This document shows, in pieces, positions 1 to 8,125 of a stretch of DNA of 64,000 bases (the first letter of the stretch is position 1; every line of letters starts with the position of its first letter). A model generated the notes under the pieces. It was not told where the DNA came from and did not search any database. It saw only the letters and a program-made list of their open reading frames with translations. Source of the DNA: HIMB114 sp052048155 (GTDB taxonomy: Bacteria > Pseudomonadota > Alphaproteobacteria > Pelagibacterales > Pelagibacteraceae); the NCBI RefSeq assembly GCF_052048155.1, contig NZ_JBNAIK010000006.1, forward strand, positions 13,939 to 77,938, given 5' to 3'. The translations under genes and the position numbers were made by a program.

Positions 1-598
1 CATCACAATTCACTCCTACGTAAATAGAAGTGATGCTTTAATTTTAGCGCTAAGAGATGCAGCATTTAATGTAACATCTATTATAACAGGAACTGGATAT
101 ACAACTAAAGATTTTAGCGCATGGGGAAATTTTTCTGTTTTTTTCTTTTTAGTTTTAATGTTTGTGGGTGGTTGCTCTGCTTCAACAACTTGCGGGATAA
201 AAGTTTTTAGATTTCAAATTATTTTATCTTTTATAGATCAACAGGTTAAAAAAATATTTTATCCTAATGGGGTGTTCCCAATAAAGTACAACAACCAAAA
301 TATTAATGATCAATTTTTAACTTCGGTTCTTGCTTTTGTTTGTCTATACATATTTATATTCTTTATTTTAACACTTTTACTATCGCTTACTGGATTAGAT
401 TTAATTACTTCTGTTTCAGCGGCTGCAACCTCAATTTCAAATGTAGGTCCAGGACTTGGTCATGTCATTGGACCAGATGGAAATTTTTTTATATTATCTA
501 ATAGTGCAAAGTGGCTTTTAAGTTTAGGAATGCTGCTTGGTAGACTAGAGTTACTTACTGTTTTAGTTTTATTTTTACCTGCTTTTTGGAGAAATTAA
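1..598 (+). CDS. trkH: Potassium uptake protein TrkH, C-terminal part (5' end outside window)
   Basis: The reading frame is open from base 2 to the stop at 596-598, giving about 198 residues of the end of a TrkH/KtrB-type K+ transporter membrane subunit. The translation has the selectivity-loop region TSIITGTGYTT and the motif GGCSASTTCGIKVFR, which corresponds to the family pattern GG(C/S)AGSTAGGIK. Several hydrophobic membrane spans follow. TrkH normally works with the NAD-binding subunit TrkA at the inner membrane, but no trkA is visible here. The stop overlaps the stop of the convergent argF gene by 3 nt. The family call is firm; the N-terminal half is not in the window. Confidence 0.9.
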   Translation, partial: ITIHSYVNRSDALILALRDAAFNVTSIITGTGYTTKDFSAWGNFSVFFFLVLMFVGGCSASTTCGIKVFRFQIILSFIDQQVKKIFYPNGVFPIKYNNQNINDQFLTSVLAFVCLYIFIFFILTLLLSLTGLDLITSVSAAATSISNVGPGLGHVIGPDGNFFILSNSAKWLLSLGMLLGRLELLTVLVLFLPAFWRN

Positions 599-1521
599 TC
601 TGATAAGCACCAATCAATAATCGCCTTTTGACCGTGCAATCTATTTTCTGCTTGCTGCCATACTAAAGATTGTTTCCCATCAATAACAGAAGAGGTAACC
701 TCTTCTTCTCTTGCTGCTGGTAATACATGTAGATAAATTGAATCTGGTTTTGCAAGACTCATTAATTCATCATTAACTTGGAACTGTTTCAAATCACTCT
801 TTTTCTTTTTAATGTCACCTTGATCACCCATCGAAACCCACTTGTCAGACATAATGCAATCAGCTCCAGCTACACCTTTTTTTGCATCATGAAAAAGGTT
901 AATTTTTCCACCTTGCTTTTCCGCCCAATCTAAAACTTTTTTTGATGGTAAATAGTTTTTTGGAACACAAATATTAAGTTCAAAATCAAATTGAACTGCT
1001 GCTTCTATTGCAGAATTCGTAACGTTATTTCCATCTCCAACCCAGGCAACTTTAGCCCCTTTAATTGAACCTTTTTGTTCTTCAAATGTCATCACATCGC
1101 TCAAAAGCTGACATGGATGACTTGAATTTGTTAACCCATTGATCAAAGGTACAGTTAAGAGTTTTGATAATTCGATTAATGTTTGGTGCTCAAAAGTTCT
1201 AAACATTACAATATCAGAAAAGCCTGAAATCACTTTTGCAGTATCTTGTACACTTTCTTCACCTTTTCCAAGATGCATATCATTAGCGTTCATTACAATT
1301 GTCTCTCCACCTAACTGTCTCATTGCAAGATCAAAGGAAAGTCTTGTTCTAGTTGAGGGTTTTTCAAAAACCATCAACAATAATTTATCTTTACCATTCG
1401 ATGGTTCTGATACGACTACTTTGCCTTCTTTGCTTTGTTTTGCTTTTCTTCTTTTTGCTTCAGAAAGAATATGATGCAAATCTAATTTTGGAATTAAAGA
1501 TAAATCTAAAAAATGTTTCAT
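595..1521 (-). CDS. argF: Ornithine carbamoyltransferase
   Basis: 308 residues. It makes citrulline from ornithine and carbamoyl phosphate in arginine synthesis in the cytoplasm. The carbamoyl-phosphate site STRTR is at 56-60, HPCQ at 135-138, and the ornithine loop with WVSMG near 228-232. The usual HCLP motif reads HVLP at 265-268, so the conserved cysteine is valine (codon GTA, 724-726). Length and the C-terminal RLHGQK segment are normal for the family. The ATG overlaps the end of argD by 4 nt, so the two are an argD-argF operon. The active-site change is the only oddity. Confidence 0.94.
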   Translation of the reverse strand: MKHFLDLSLIPKLDLHHILSEAKRRKAKQSKEGKVVVSEPSNGKDKLLLMVFEKPSTRTRLSFDLAMRQLGGETIVMNANDMHLGKGEESVQDTAKVISGFSDIVMFRTFEHQTLIELSKLLTVPLINGLTNSSHPCQLLSDVMTFEEQKGSIKGAKVAWVGDGNNVTNSAIEAAVQFDFELNICVPKNYLPSKKVLDWAEKQGGKINLFHDAKKGVAGADCIMSDKWVSMGDQGDIKKKKSDLKQFQVNDELMSLAKPDSIYLHVLPAAREEEVTSSVIDGKQSLVWQQAENRLHGQKAIIDWCLSD

Positions 1522-2684
1522 TTTAATTTTTCACATACTTTCTTAATAATTGAAATAGCTTCATCAATTTCTTTTTCTTTAACGATTAAAGGAGGCAATA
1601 ATCTCACTACATTTTCAGATGCTTTTACAGCCAACATTTTATGCTCAAATAGCTCATTTATAAATTTAGCATTATCTGATTTTAGTTTTATACCTCTTAA
1701 TAATCCCTTACCTCTTACTTCTTCAATAACGCTTGGGTATTTTTCTTTTAATTTTAAAAGTTGAGCTTCAAAATATTCTCCAATTTTAACAACATTTTCT
1801 AAAAATCCTTTTTCTAAAATAATATCTAAAACCGCATTCCCCACACTCATTGCCAATGGGTTACCGCCAAAAGTAGAACCATGATTTCCAGGCTTCATTC
1901 CACTTCCTGCTTTTTTATTAACTAAACAAGCGCCTACCGGAAAACCTCCACCAATTCCTTTGGCAATAGGAACTATATCAGGTTCGATTCCCGCCCAATC
2001 AAAGGCAAAAAACTTTCCTGATCTTCCAATTCCACATTGAACCTCATCTAAAATTAATAAAAGATCATGTTCATCGCACAATTTTCTTAGTCCTTGTAAA
2101 CATTGATCTGGAATAATTTTTATTCCACCTTCACCCAAAATAGTCTCAACCATAATAGCTGCTGTATTTTTATTAATTGCTTTTTTTAAAGCTTCATGAT
2201 CTCCAAAATCAACTTGATCAAAGCCTTCAACTTTTGGCTCAAAGCCTTTGATATGATCAGGATTATTTGCAGCAAATAAAGAAGCTAACGTTCTTCCATG
2301 AAAGGCTCCTTTAAAAGTTATAATTCTATTTTTTTCAGGCTGACCTTTTTCAAAAAAATATTTTCTAGCAATTTTAATACTTGCTTCAGTAGCTTCTGCG
2401 CCAGAATTCATAAATATAACGTAATCTGCAAAAGTATTTTCAACCAATCTTTGAGCAAGTTTTTCTTGCTCTGGAATTTCAAAAGCATTTGAAACATGCC
2501 ATAATTTTGCAGCTTGCTCTTGAACAGTTTTAACAAGGTGATCATGACAATGACCCAATGCATTTACAGCAATACCTGATACAAAATCTAGGTATTTATC
2601 GTTAGACATAGAAAACAAATAGCATCCTTTTCCGTGAGAAAAAGATACCGGTCTTCTTGCATATGTTCCAAGAATTGCACTCAT
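1518..2684 (-). CDS. argD: Acetylornithine aminotransferase
   Basis: 388 residues, a class III PLP aminotransferase. It converts N-acetylglutamate semialdehyde to N-acetylornithine in arginine synthesis, and may also serve in lysine synthesis as in other bacteria. Visible are the cofactor segment NSGAEATE (93-100), ILDEVQCGIGR (211-221) and the Schiff-base lysine in IAKGIGGGFP (K242). It sits directly upstream of argF with a 4-nt overlap and 5 nt after the ABC-2 permease stop region, so it could be cotranscribed with the permease. Length is typical. Confidence 0.94.
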   Translation of the reverse strand: MSAILGTYARRPVSFSHGKGCYLFSMSNDKYLDFVSGIAVNALGHCHDHLVKTVQEQAAKLWHVSNAFEIPEQEKLAQRLVENTFADYVIFMNSGAEATEASIKIARKYFFEKGQPEKNRIITFKGAFHGRTLASLFAANNPDHIKGFEPKVEGFDQVDFGDHEALKKAINKNTAAIMVETILGEGGIKIIPDQCLQGLRKLCDEHDLLLILDEVQCGIGRSGKFFAFDWAGIEPDIVPIAKGIGGGFPVGACLVNKKAGSGMKPGNHGSTFGGNPLAMSVGNAVLDIILEKGFLENVVKIGEYFEAQLLKLKEKYPSVIEEVRGKGLLRGIKLKSDNAKFINELFEHKMLAVKASENVVRLLPPLIVKEKEIDEAISIIKKVCEKLK

Positions 2685-2689
2685 AATTA

Positions 2690-3502
2690 TTAAGCTTTAA
2701 TTTTATAACCCTTTTTAAAAAGAAGATAACATAAACCAATTAAAATCATGTTACAAACAAACAAAATTAGCATTCCAAAATAAACATTAGAATCTGATTG
2801 ACCTAAAAATCCGTATCTGAAACCATCAATAACATAAAAGAATGGATTAAATTGACTAATCGTATGAATGTGACCTTCTAATCTATTTATTGAAAAAAAC
2901 GTTCCAGATAAAAATGATAATGGGACAACAATAAAATTTGTAACAGCTGCCATATTATCAAATTTTTCAGCCCAAAGACCTGCAATAAAACCAAGCGCTG
3001 CCAGTAAGCAAGAACCTAAAATACCAAAAACTATCACATAAAAAATATGTGCAAATGGAATTTTAATAAAAAATAATGACACTAAAATTGAGAAAAAACC
3101 AACAACCAAACCTCTAGTAACACCACCTAAAATTAAAGAAAATGTAACTTCACCAGCTGATAATGGAGGGAATAAAATATCAACGATATTTCCCTGAACC
3201 TTAGAAATCATTAAAGAAGAAGATGTGTTTGCAAAAGCATTTTGCATAATTTGCATTGCAATTAATCCTGGGACTAAAAATACAGTAAACTTATGTCCAA
3301 GCACATCAGTTCTTTCAGAACCTATGGCCAAACTGAATACAGTTAAAAATAATAATAAAGTAACAATAGGTGAAACAATAGTTTGTACCCAAACTTTAAA
3401 AAATCTTTGAACTTCTTTTAAATATAAAGTGTAAAAACCAACCCAGTTCACATAACCAAATCTTCTTACACCGATCTTATATTTGTATTGAATAGCGCTC
3501 AT
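2690..3502 (-). CDS. ABC-2 type transporter permease
   Basis: 270 residues with about six hydrophobic spans and the ABC-2 membrane domain. The N-terminal segment WVGFYTLYLKEVQRFFKVW is typical of the alphaproteobacterial multidrug/polysaccharide exporter permease family. It would be the membrane half of an exporter; no ATPase gene lies next to it in this window. The stop is 5 nt upstream of the argD start, so it may be the first gene of the argDF transcript, although its job need not be related. The substrate is unknown. Confidence 0.8.
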   Translation of the reverse strand: MSAIQYKYKIGVRRFGYVNWVGFYTLYLKEVQRFFKVWVQTIVSPIVTLLLFLTVFSLAIGSERTDVLGHKFTVFLVPGLIAMQIMQNAFANTSSSLMISKVQGNIVDILFPPLSAGEVTFSLILGGVTRGLVVGFFSILVSLFFIKIPFAHIFYVIVFGILGSCLLAALGFIAGLWAEKFDNMAAVTNFIVVPLSFLSGTFFSINRLEGHIHTISQFNPFFYVIDGFRYGFLGQSDSNVYFGMLILFVCNMILIGLCYLLFKKGYKIKA

Positions 3503-3655
3503 GGCTTCTCATTATCAGTTAATTTATAAAAAGGCTTAAAAAATGTGGATATATAAGGTTTTTTCAAAAAAAGGTCATTTTTACTACATTTTTTCATCAA
3601 CATCTTGTGTTCAATTAAATTGAGTATGCAAGATATGGTTAATATAACATCTGAC

Positions 3656-4165
3656 ATGGCTTGGACAGACGAAAAAACAGAACAACTTAAAAAACTTTGG
3701 GCAGAAGGTCATACAGCTAGTCAAATCGCAAGAATGATAGGTGATGATATTTCAAGAAACGCAGTCATTGGAAAAGCACACCGTTTAAATCTTGCAGGTA
3801 GAACTCAATCAAGAATGATTTCATCTCCAAGAATTAATAACGCTCAGTTTCAACAAAAAAAAGGTCCAGTTCAAAGAAGAACGAGAAGACCTAGAGGTCT
3901 AAGAGCCATAGTGATTGAAAAAGATTTTGAACCTGAAAATCCAGTGAGTTTAGAAAACTTAACTGATAAGACTTGTAGATGGCCAATTGGTCACCCTGAT
4001 GAAAAAGATTTTTATTTCTGCGGAAGAACTCCTATGGATGAAAGAATTTACTGCAAACTTCACGTTCTTCACGCATATCAACCTCGTAATCAAAGAGGCG
4101 AAGACAATCAAAAAACAGCAGAAGAAATTCCAAGTTTCATACAAAAAAAAGTAAAAAGCGCTTAA
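3656..4165 (+). CDS. gcrA: GcrA cell-cycle regulator
   Basis: About 169 residues from ATG 3656. GcrA is the alphaproteobacterial sigma70-binding transcription factor that activates cell-cycle genes at methylated GAnTC promoters in Caulobacter. The N-terminus MAWTDEKTEQLKKLWAEG followed by the helix-turn-helix SQIARMIG and the segment RNAVIGKAHRLNL is the family hallmark, and the C-terminal domain has CRWPIGHP and FYFCG with cysteines. I start it at 3656 because the family starts at this Met-Ser/Ala-Trp-Thr. The frame is open further upstream (TTG 3605, ATG 3626, ATG 3635), so a longer form is possible. Confidence 0.9.
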   Translation: MAWTDEKTEQLKKLWAEGHTASQIARMIGDDISRNAVIGKAHRLNLAGRTQSRMISSPRINNAQFQQKKGPVQRRTRRPRGLRAIVIEKDFEPENPVSLENLTDKTCRWPIGHPDEKDFYFCGRTPMDERIYCKLHVLHAYQPRNQRGEDNQKTAEEIPSFIQKKVKSA

Positions 4166-4219
4166 ATTAAAAGCTTATTTGGGTTCGTTTGACCAATTAC
4201 CAGTAAATGGGTTTGTTTC

Positions 4220-4699
4220 CTACTTATTCTTTAGTCGGCCCTGTTTGGTTTTTGCAAATTTACGATTAATTCTCCATCGCTGGTCATCTCTTACAATATA
4301 ACCACAACAATTTTTTGATCCGCATTTGCAAGGAAATTGTCTAAAATCTTTATCATATCCAAACCCATAATCGTAAGAAAGTTCATCTCCTTTTTTAATA
4401 TCTTGAGTCGCTATAATCCAAATTTTTCCTTTAATAATATCAACTTCACAATTTGGATCACACGTATGATTAATATATTTTGCAGTATTAGACTTAGTAT
4501 CACCATCAAGAACGGTTTTTTTATTTAGTGTAAATAAATAGATAGCTTTAGAATTATCAAACCGATCATCTTCCTCAACTTGTTTATGGGTATATTTTTT
4601 ACCCTTATATTCAATAACCTTTTCACCCTTCTTAAAATCCTGCCCTGCAAAAAGGCCCCAGTTATTAATTCCTGATTTTTTTCTTACAAATTTTTGCAA
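4220..4699 (-). CDS. SET-domain protein (putative protein-lysine methyltransferase)
   Basis: 159 residues. The whole protein is a SET domain: NNWGLFAGQDFKKGEKVIEY near the N-terminus, the AdoMet-binding YINHTCDPNC near residues 75-85, the catalytic-tyrosine segment GDELSYDYGF near 104-113, then a post-SET zinc-binding CKCGSKNCCG. SET proteins transfer methyl from AdoMet to protein lysines; the bacterial target is unknown. It begins 21 nt after the stop of the EamA gene, on the same strand, so it may be a distal part of that transcript. The domain call is firm, the role is not. Confidence 0.85.
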   Translation of the reverse strand: MQKFVRKKSGINNWGLFAGQDFKKGEKVIEYKGKKYTHKQVEEDDRFDNSKAIYLFTLNKKTVLDGDTKSNTAKYINHTCDPNCEVDIIKGKIWIIATQDIKKGDELSYDYGFGYDKDFRQFPCKCGSKNCCGYIVRDDQRWRINRKFAKTKQGRLKNK

Positions 4700-4720
4700 A
4701 ATATCATCTACTTTTTTAAT

Positions 4721-5566
4721 TTAAAAAAGTTTAATAACAACACAACCACATAAAATCAACAAAGCCGAAAAAAAAGCTAGATAACCACCTTTTTCTTTAA
4801 GTACAATTAAACCATATATTGAAGCAAATAGAATGCTTACTTCTCTTAGAGCAGCAACTACTGCAACTTTTCCGACTGTAAATCCATATACTGCTGGAAA
4901 ATAAGAATAAACACTACAAGCTGCAGCAATTGTAATCTTTTTGAAATTATTTCTGAAAAATTTAAAGGTTATTCTATTTTTTTTAAATAAAAATAAGGAT
5001 ATTGCGTTAAATAAAAAACCATCTAGTGCAAAATAATAGAGCAAATAAATAAGCGCATTAGACAATCTTGCTCCTTTTGCGTCTATAATAGAATAAGATA
5101 CAATAATTGATGCTACAATTAAGCTGTACAACAATCCTTTAAAATTAATTTTTTTAAATTTTCCCTCAGCAAAAACTAATAACAAAATGCCTATAGAAAT
5201 TACAATTACAGAAATTTGATTTAAAAAAGACAGGTCATCTTTAAAAAAAATTGGTGTTAGTATTAAGATAATTAAAGACGGCAAACCTCTTGCAATTGGA
5301 TAACCATAAGAAATGCCTGCATAATCATATACTTTGCAAAGAAAGATTTTATAAAAAACATGTATGATCATTGTTACAATAAAGAATGGCCAGGCTTCTT
5401 TTGGTAATGGCTCAAAAAAAAATAAAAAAGGAAATAAGACTATACTTCCAAAAAGAGTAAAAGCTCTTGTAAATTCAATTTTGTTGCTAGACTGTTTTAA
5501 TAATATATTCCAGATTACATGACCTACAGCTCCAGATAAAATAAATAAAAACAGTAAGTTATCCAA
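4721..5566 (-). CDS. EamA/DMT-family transporter in the phosphonate operon
   Basis: 281 residues with about ten hydrophobic spans in the two-repeat pattern of drug/metabolite (EamA) transporters. No ATG fits the start, so I use TTG at 5566, which lies 1 nt after the stop of the iron alcohol dehydrogenase. The tight spacing makes it the fourth gene of the phnA operon. By context it may move a phosphonate, its breakdown product or a counter-solute across the inner membrane, but the family is too broad to infer direction or substrate. Confidence 0.78.
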   Translation of the reverse strand: MDNLLFLFILSGAVGHVIWNILLKQSSNKIEFTRAFTLFGSIVLFPFLFFFEPLPKEAWPFFIVTMIIHVFYKIFLCKVYDYAGISYGYPIARGLPSLIILILTPIFFKDDLSFLNQISVIVISIGILLLVFAEGKFKKINFKGLLYSLIVASIIVSYSIIDAKGARLSNALIYLLYYFALDGFLFNAISLFLFKKNRITFKFFRNNFKKITIAAACSVYSYFPAVYGFTVGKVAVVAALREVSILFASIYGLIVLKEKGGYLAFFSALLILCGCVVIKLF

Positions 5567-5567
5567 A

Positions 5568-6683
5568 TTAGTATCCTAGAGACTCTTGGGCTTGCAATAC
5601 TCTTTTATAATTTCCAATAAAATTTTTGCCTCGTTCTCCAGAAAAAGCTTCCTTTACTATTAAATCCCAGTCATTCGCATTACCTATGTAATCTTTAAAG
5701 TTTGTTGAAACATTAATTTTAGTAAAAAATTCTTTTAATTTATCAGGAGCGCTTTCAAAATCTGAAAATAACGATTTAAAATTCTTATCACAAACCACAT
5801 CTAATCCCTGAACTGATTTAAGTATAATGGGCAACGTAAATGAGCAAGCAATTCCGTGTGGGATTTTATATTTCAGTGTAATTGGATAAGAAATAGAGTG
5901 AGATATTGCTGTTTTTGTATTTGAGAATGCTAAGCCTGCATACATTGATGCTTTCATTATCTGTTCTCGTAATTGGATATTTTCTAAATCATTTATTAAA
6001 TCAGGAAGATTGCTCATTATGATTTTAATAGCATTTATGGCATGAATATTTGATACTGGATTAGAATTAATATTCCATATACTTTCAAATGCATGTGATA
6101 TTGCATCTAACGAAGTTTCAATTGTGATTTTTTTCGGTAAAGACAAAGTCAAGTTGCTATCAAATAACGATAATTTTGAGAACAAACTAGGGTGAATCAA
6201 TGAGTGTTTTCTTTGATTTTTTTCATCCCAAATTGTTGCCCAGCATGTTAACTCGCTACCCGTTCCAGCCGTCGTCGGAATAGAGATTAAATCAACATCT
6301 GTTGGCTCAATAAAATCTTGTTTCTTTTCTAGATAATTAACTGTTGTGGCAAAGTCACCTTTTCCTAAAACTATAAATTTTGCAGTATCAATCACTGAAC
6401 CACCGCCTAAAGCTATGACTTTTTTGATTGATTTACATTTTTGACTATATTCTTGTGAAATAGTTTTAAGATTTTCATAATCAGGATTGGGTAAAATATT
6501 ATTTATAATAAGTTTTGGCTCACCAATAGCCTTTTTTATTTTGTCACAATACTTTTTAAATACATCATCGCTATAAGTAAAAATACAGTAATCACCTTTA
6601 CCTATTAAATCACATAATTTTTCAGGGTTATCTAATAACCCTGTTTGAAAAAAAATATTTGATGGATTGTGATATTTAAACAT
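5568..6683 (-). CDS. Iron-containing alcohol dehydrogenase, candidate 2-hydroxyethylphosphonate dehydrogenase
   Basis: 371 residues from ATG 6683, which overlaps the stop of the upstream aldehyde dehydrogenase as TAATG. Numbered from a GTG at 6692, the NAD(P)-binding segment ALGGGSVIDTAK is near 94-105, PTTAGTGSE near 139-147, and the metal ligands appear to be D196, H200, H265 and H279. This is the group III metal-dependent ADH family, which includes phosphonoacetaldehyde reductases of phosphonate antibiotic pathways (PhpC, FomC). In an operon with an aldehyde dehydrogenase and phosphonoacetate hydrolase, the same chemistry run backwards would oxidise 2-hydroxyethylphosphonate to phosphonoacetaldehyde. 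That substrate is inference. Confidence 0.82.
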   Translation of the reverse strand: MFKYHNPSNIFFQTGLLDNPEKLCDLIGKGDYCIFTYSDDVFKKYCDKIKKAIGEPKLIINNILPNPDYENLKTISQEYSQKCKSIKKVIALGGGSVIDTAKFIVLGKGDFATTVNYLEKKQDFIEPTDVDLISIPTTAGTGSELTCWATIWDEKNQRKHSLIHPSLFSKLSLFDSNLTLSLPKKITIETSLDAISHAFESIWNINSNPVSNIHAINAIKIIMSNLPDLINDLENIQLREQIMKASMYAGLAFSNTKTAISHSISYPITLKYKIPHGIACSFTLPIILKSVQGLDVVCDKNFKSLFSDFESAPDKLKEFFTKINVSTNFKDYIGNANDWDLIVKEAFSGERGKNFIGNYKRVLQAQESLGY

Positions 6684-8125
6684 TAATTCCACTTCATATT
6701 AATATTCTTGAGTCTAGCGTAACCTTTCATCTCATCAAAACATTCCTCGACACCAATACCGCTCAATTTCCAACCTCCATAAGGTGCTCCGGAGTACCTT
6801 CCAGAAGTATTTACCCAAACATAACCAACCTCAACTTCTTCTGATGTTTTCATAGCATTTGACAATGACTCTGTAACAATCATAGTTGTTAAACCATACT
6901 GTGTTGAGTTGGCTATTTTGATCATTTCATCATGATCTTCCCAATCTATAACTGATATGACTGGACCGAAAATTTCTTCTTTGGCAATTTTCATATTTGG
7001 CTTTACGTCGCAAAAAATAGTTGGATTTATAAAAAAACCTTCTTTAAGATCATTTGAAACATTTTGGTCTCCACCTAAAAGAAGTTTTGCACCTTCGTCT
7101 TTTCCAGATTGAATATAAGCCATAACGCTATCAAACTGTTTTTTTGATACAATTGGACCAATTTCGTTTTCTTCATGATACGGTAATCCGATTGGAATAG
7201 TTTTTGCTTTTTCAACTAATGATTTAAGAAACTTATTTTTAACTTTTTTGTGAACTAAAACTCTCGACGTTGAACTACAAGACTGCCCTTGACGGCTTAA
7301 ATTCATACCTTTAATCGCTAAATTTGCAGCAAAATCAGGATCTGCATCATCAAAAACTATAATTGGATTTTTGCCACCAAGTTCTAGGGTAACGTTTTTA
7401 AGTTGAGGTGCTGCTGTTTTAGCAATAGCAATTCCAGTATTAACTGAGCCTATAACTGCAATTCTTTTAATGTCTGGATGCTCAACCAAAAATTTTCCAT
7501 TTTCTGGTCCGCCAGTAACAACATTTATTAAACCCTTTGGAAATAAATCTTCTAACAATTCACAAAATCTTAAAGACGAAATTGGTGCTTGTTCAGAATT
7601 TTTAATTATCAACGAATTGCCCATTAATAATGGAGCAGCAATTTTCTCTACACAAAACCTAAATGGATGATTGAAAGGATTAATCTTTAAAACTACGCCG
7701 TAAGGCTGATAACGTGTGAAATTTAAATGGTTTTTTTCCATTGAAAATGTCTCACCTTTAACTTCTCTAACCAAGCCACAGAAATAACGAATATTATTAA
7801 CCGTTTCTTTAACATCTTTTCTCATTCCAGTTAGAGCATTTCCAGAGTCATATGAGTCAATTAACGCAAATTCTTCCTCGTTTTCCTCTATCCTTTTCGC
7901 TAATTTTTCTAAAAGGTTTGCTCTTTCAATCAGTGAAGTTTTTTGCCAAACTTTTTGTGCTTGTTTTGCAGCTTCAACTGCTTTTTGAAGTTCCTTAATA
8001 TCTGAAATAGGAACGTCACTTAATTTTTTGTTATTAGATGGATTAATTATATCGTATCTATTTATATTATTATGCCACTCTCCTGCAACATAAGTTCCTT
8101 TAACTTTAAAAATTTTATCATCCAT
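6683..8125 (-). CDS. Aldehyde dehydrogenase, candidate phosphonoacetaldehyde dehydrogenase
   Basis: 480 residues, NAD(P)-dependent ALDH superfamily. Visible are the cofactor site LKINPFNHPF (where most ALDHs have xxPWNxP), the general base in LELGGKNP and the catalytic cysteine in GQSCSSTSR. The start overlaps the phnA stop by 8 nt. Position between phnA and an alcohol dehydrogenase implies it makes phosphonoacetate from phosphonoacetaldehyde, the PhnY step. It looks more like a betaine-aldehyde-type ALDH than the PhnY sequences I remember, so it may be a non-orthologous replacement. A close paralogue lies at 28822-30258; both end with the same kind of tail (GWKLSGIGVEEC). Confidence 0.85.
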   Translation of the reverse strand: MDDKIFKVKGTYVAGEWHNNINRYDIINPSNNKKLSDVPISDIKELQKAVEAAKQAQKVWQKTSLIERANLLEKLAKRIEENEEEFALIDSYDSGNALTGMRKDVKETVNNIRYFCGLVREVKGETFSMEKNHLNFTRYQPYGVVLKINPFNHPFRFCVEKIAAPLLMGNSLIIKNSEQAPISSLRFCELLEDLFPKGLINVVTGGPENGKFLVEHPDIKRIAVIGSVNTGIAIAKTAAPQLKNVTLELGGKNPIIVFDDADPDFAANLAIKGMNLSRQGQSCSSTSRVLVHKKVKNKFLKSLVEKAKTIPIGLPYHEENEIGPIVSKKQFDSVMAYIQSGKDEGAKLLLGGDQNVSNDLKEGFFINPTIFCDVKPNMKIAKEEIFGPVISVIDWEDHDEMIKIANSTQYGLTTMIVTESLSNAMKTSEEVEVGYVWVNTSGRYSGAPYGGWKLSGIGVEECFDEMKGYARLKNINMKWN

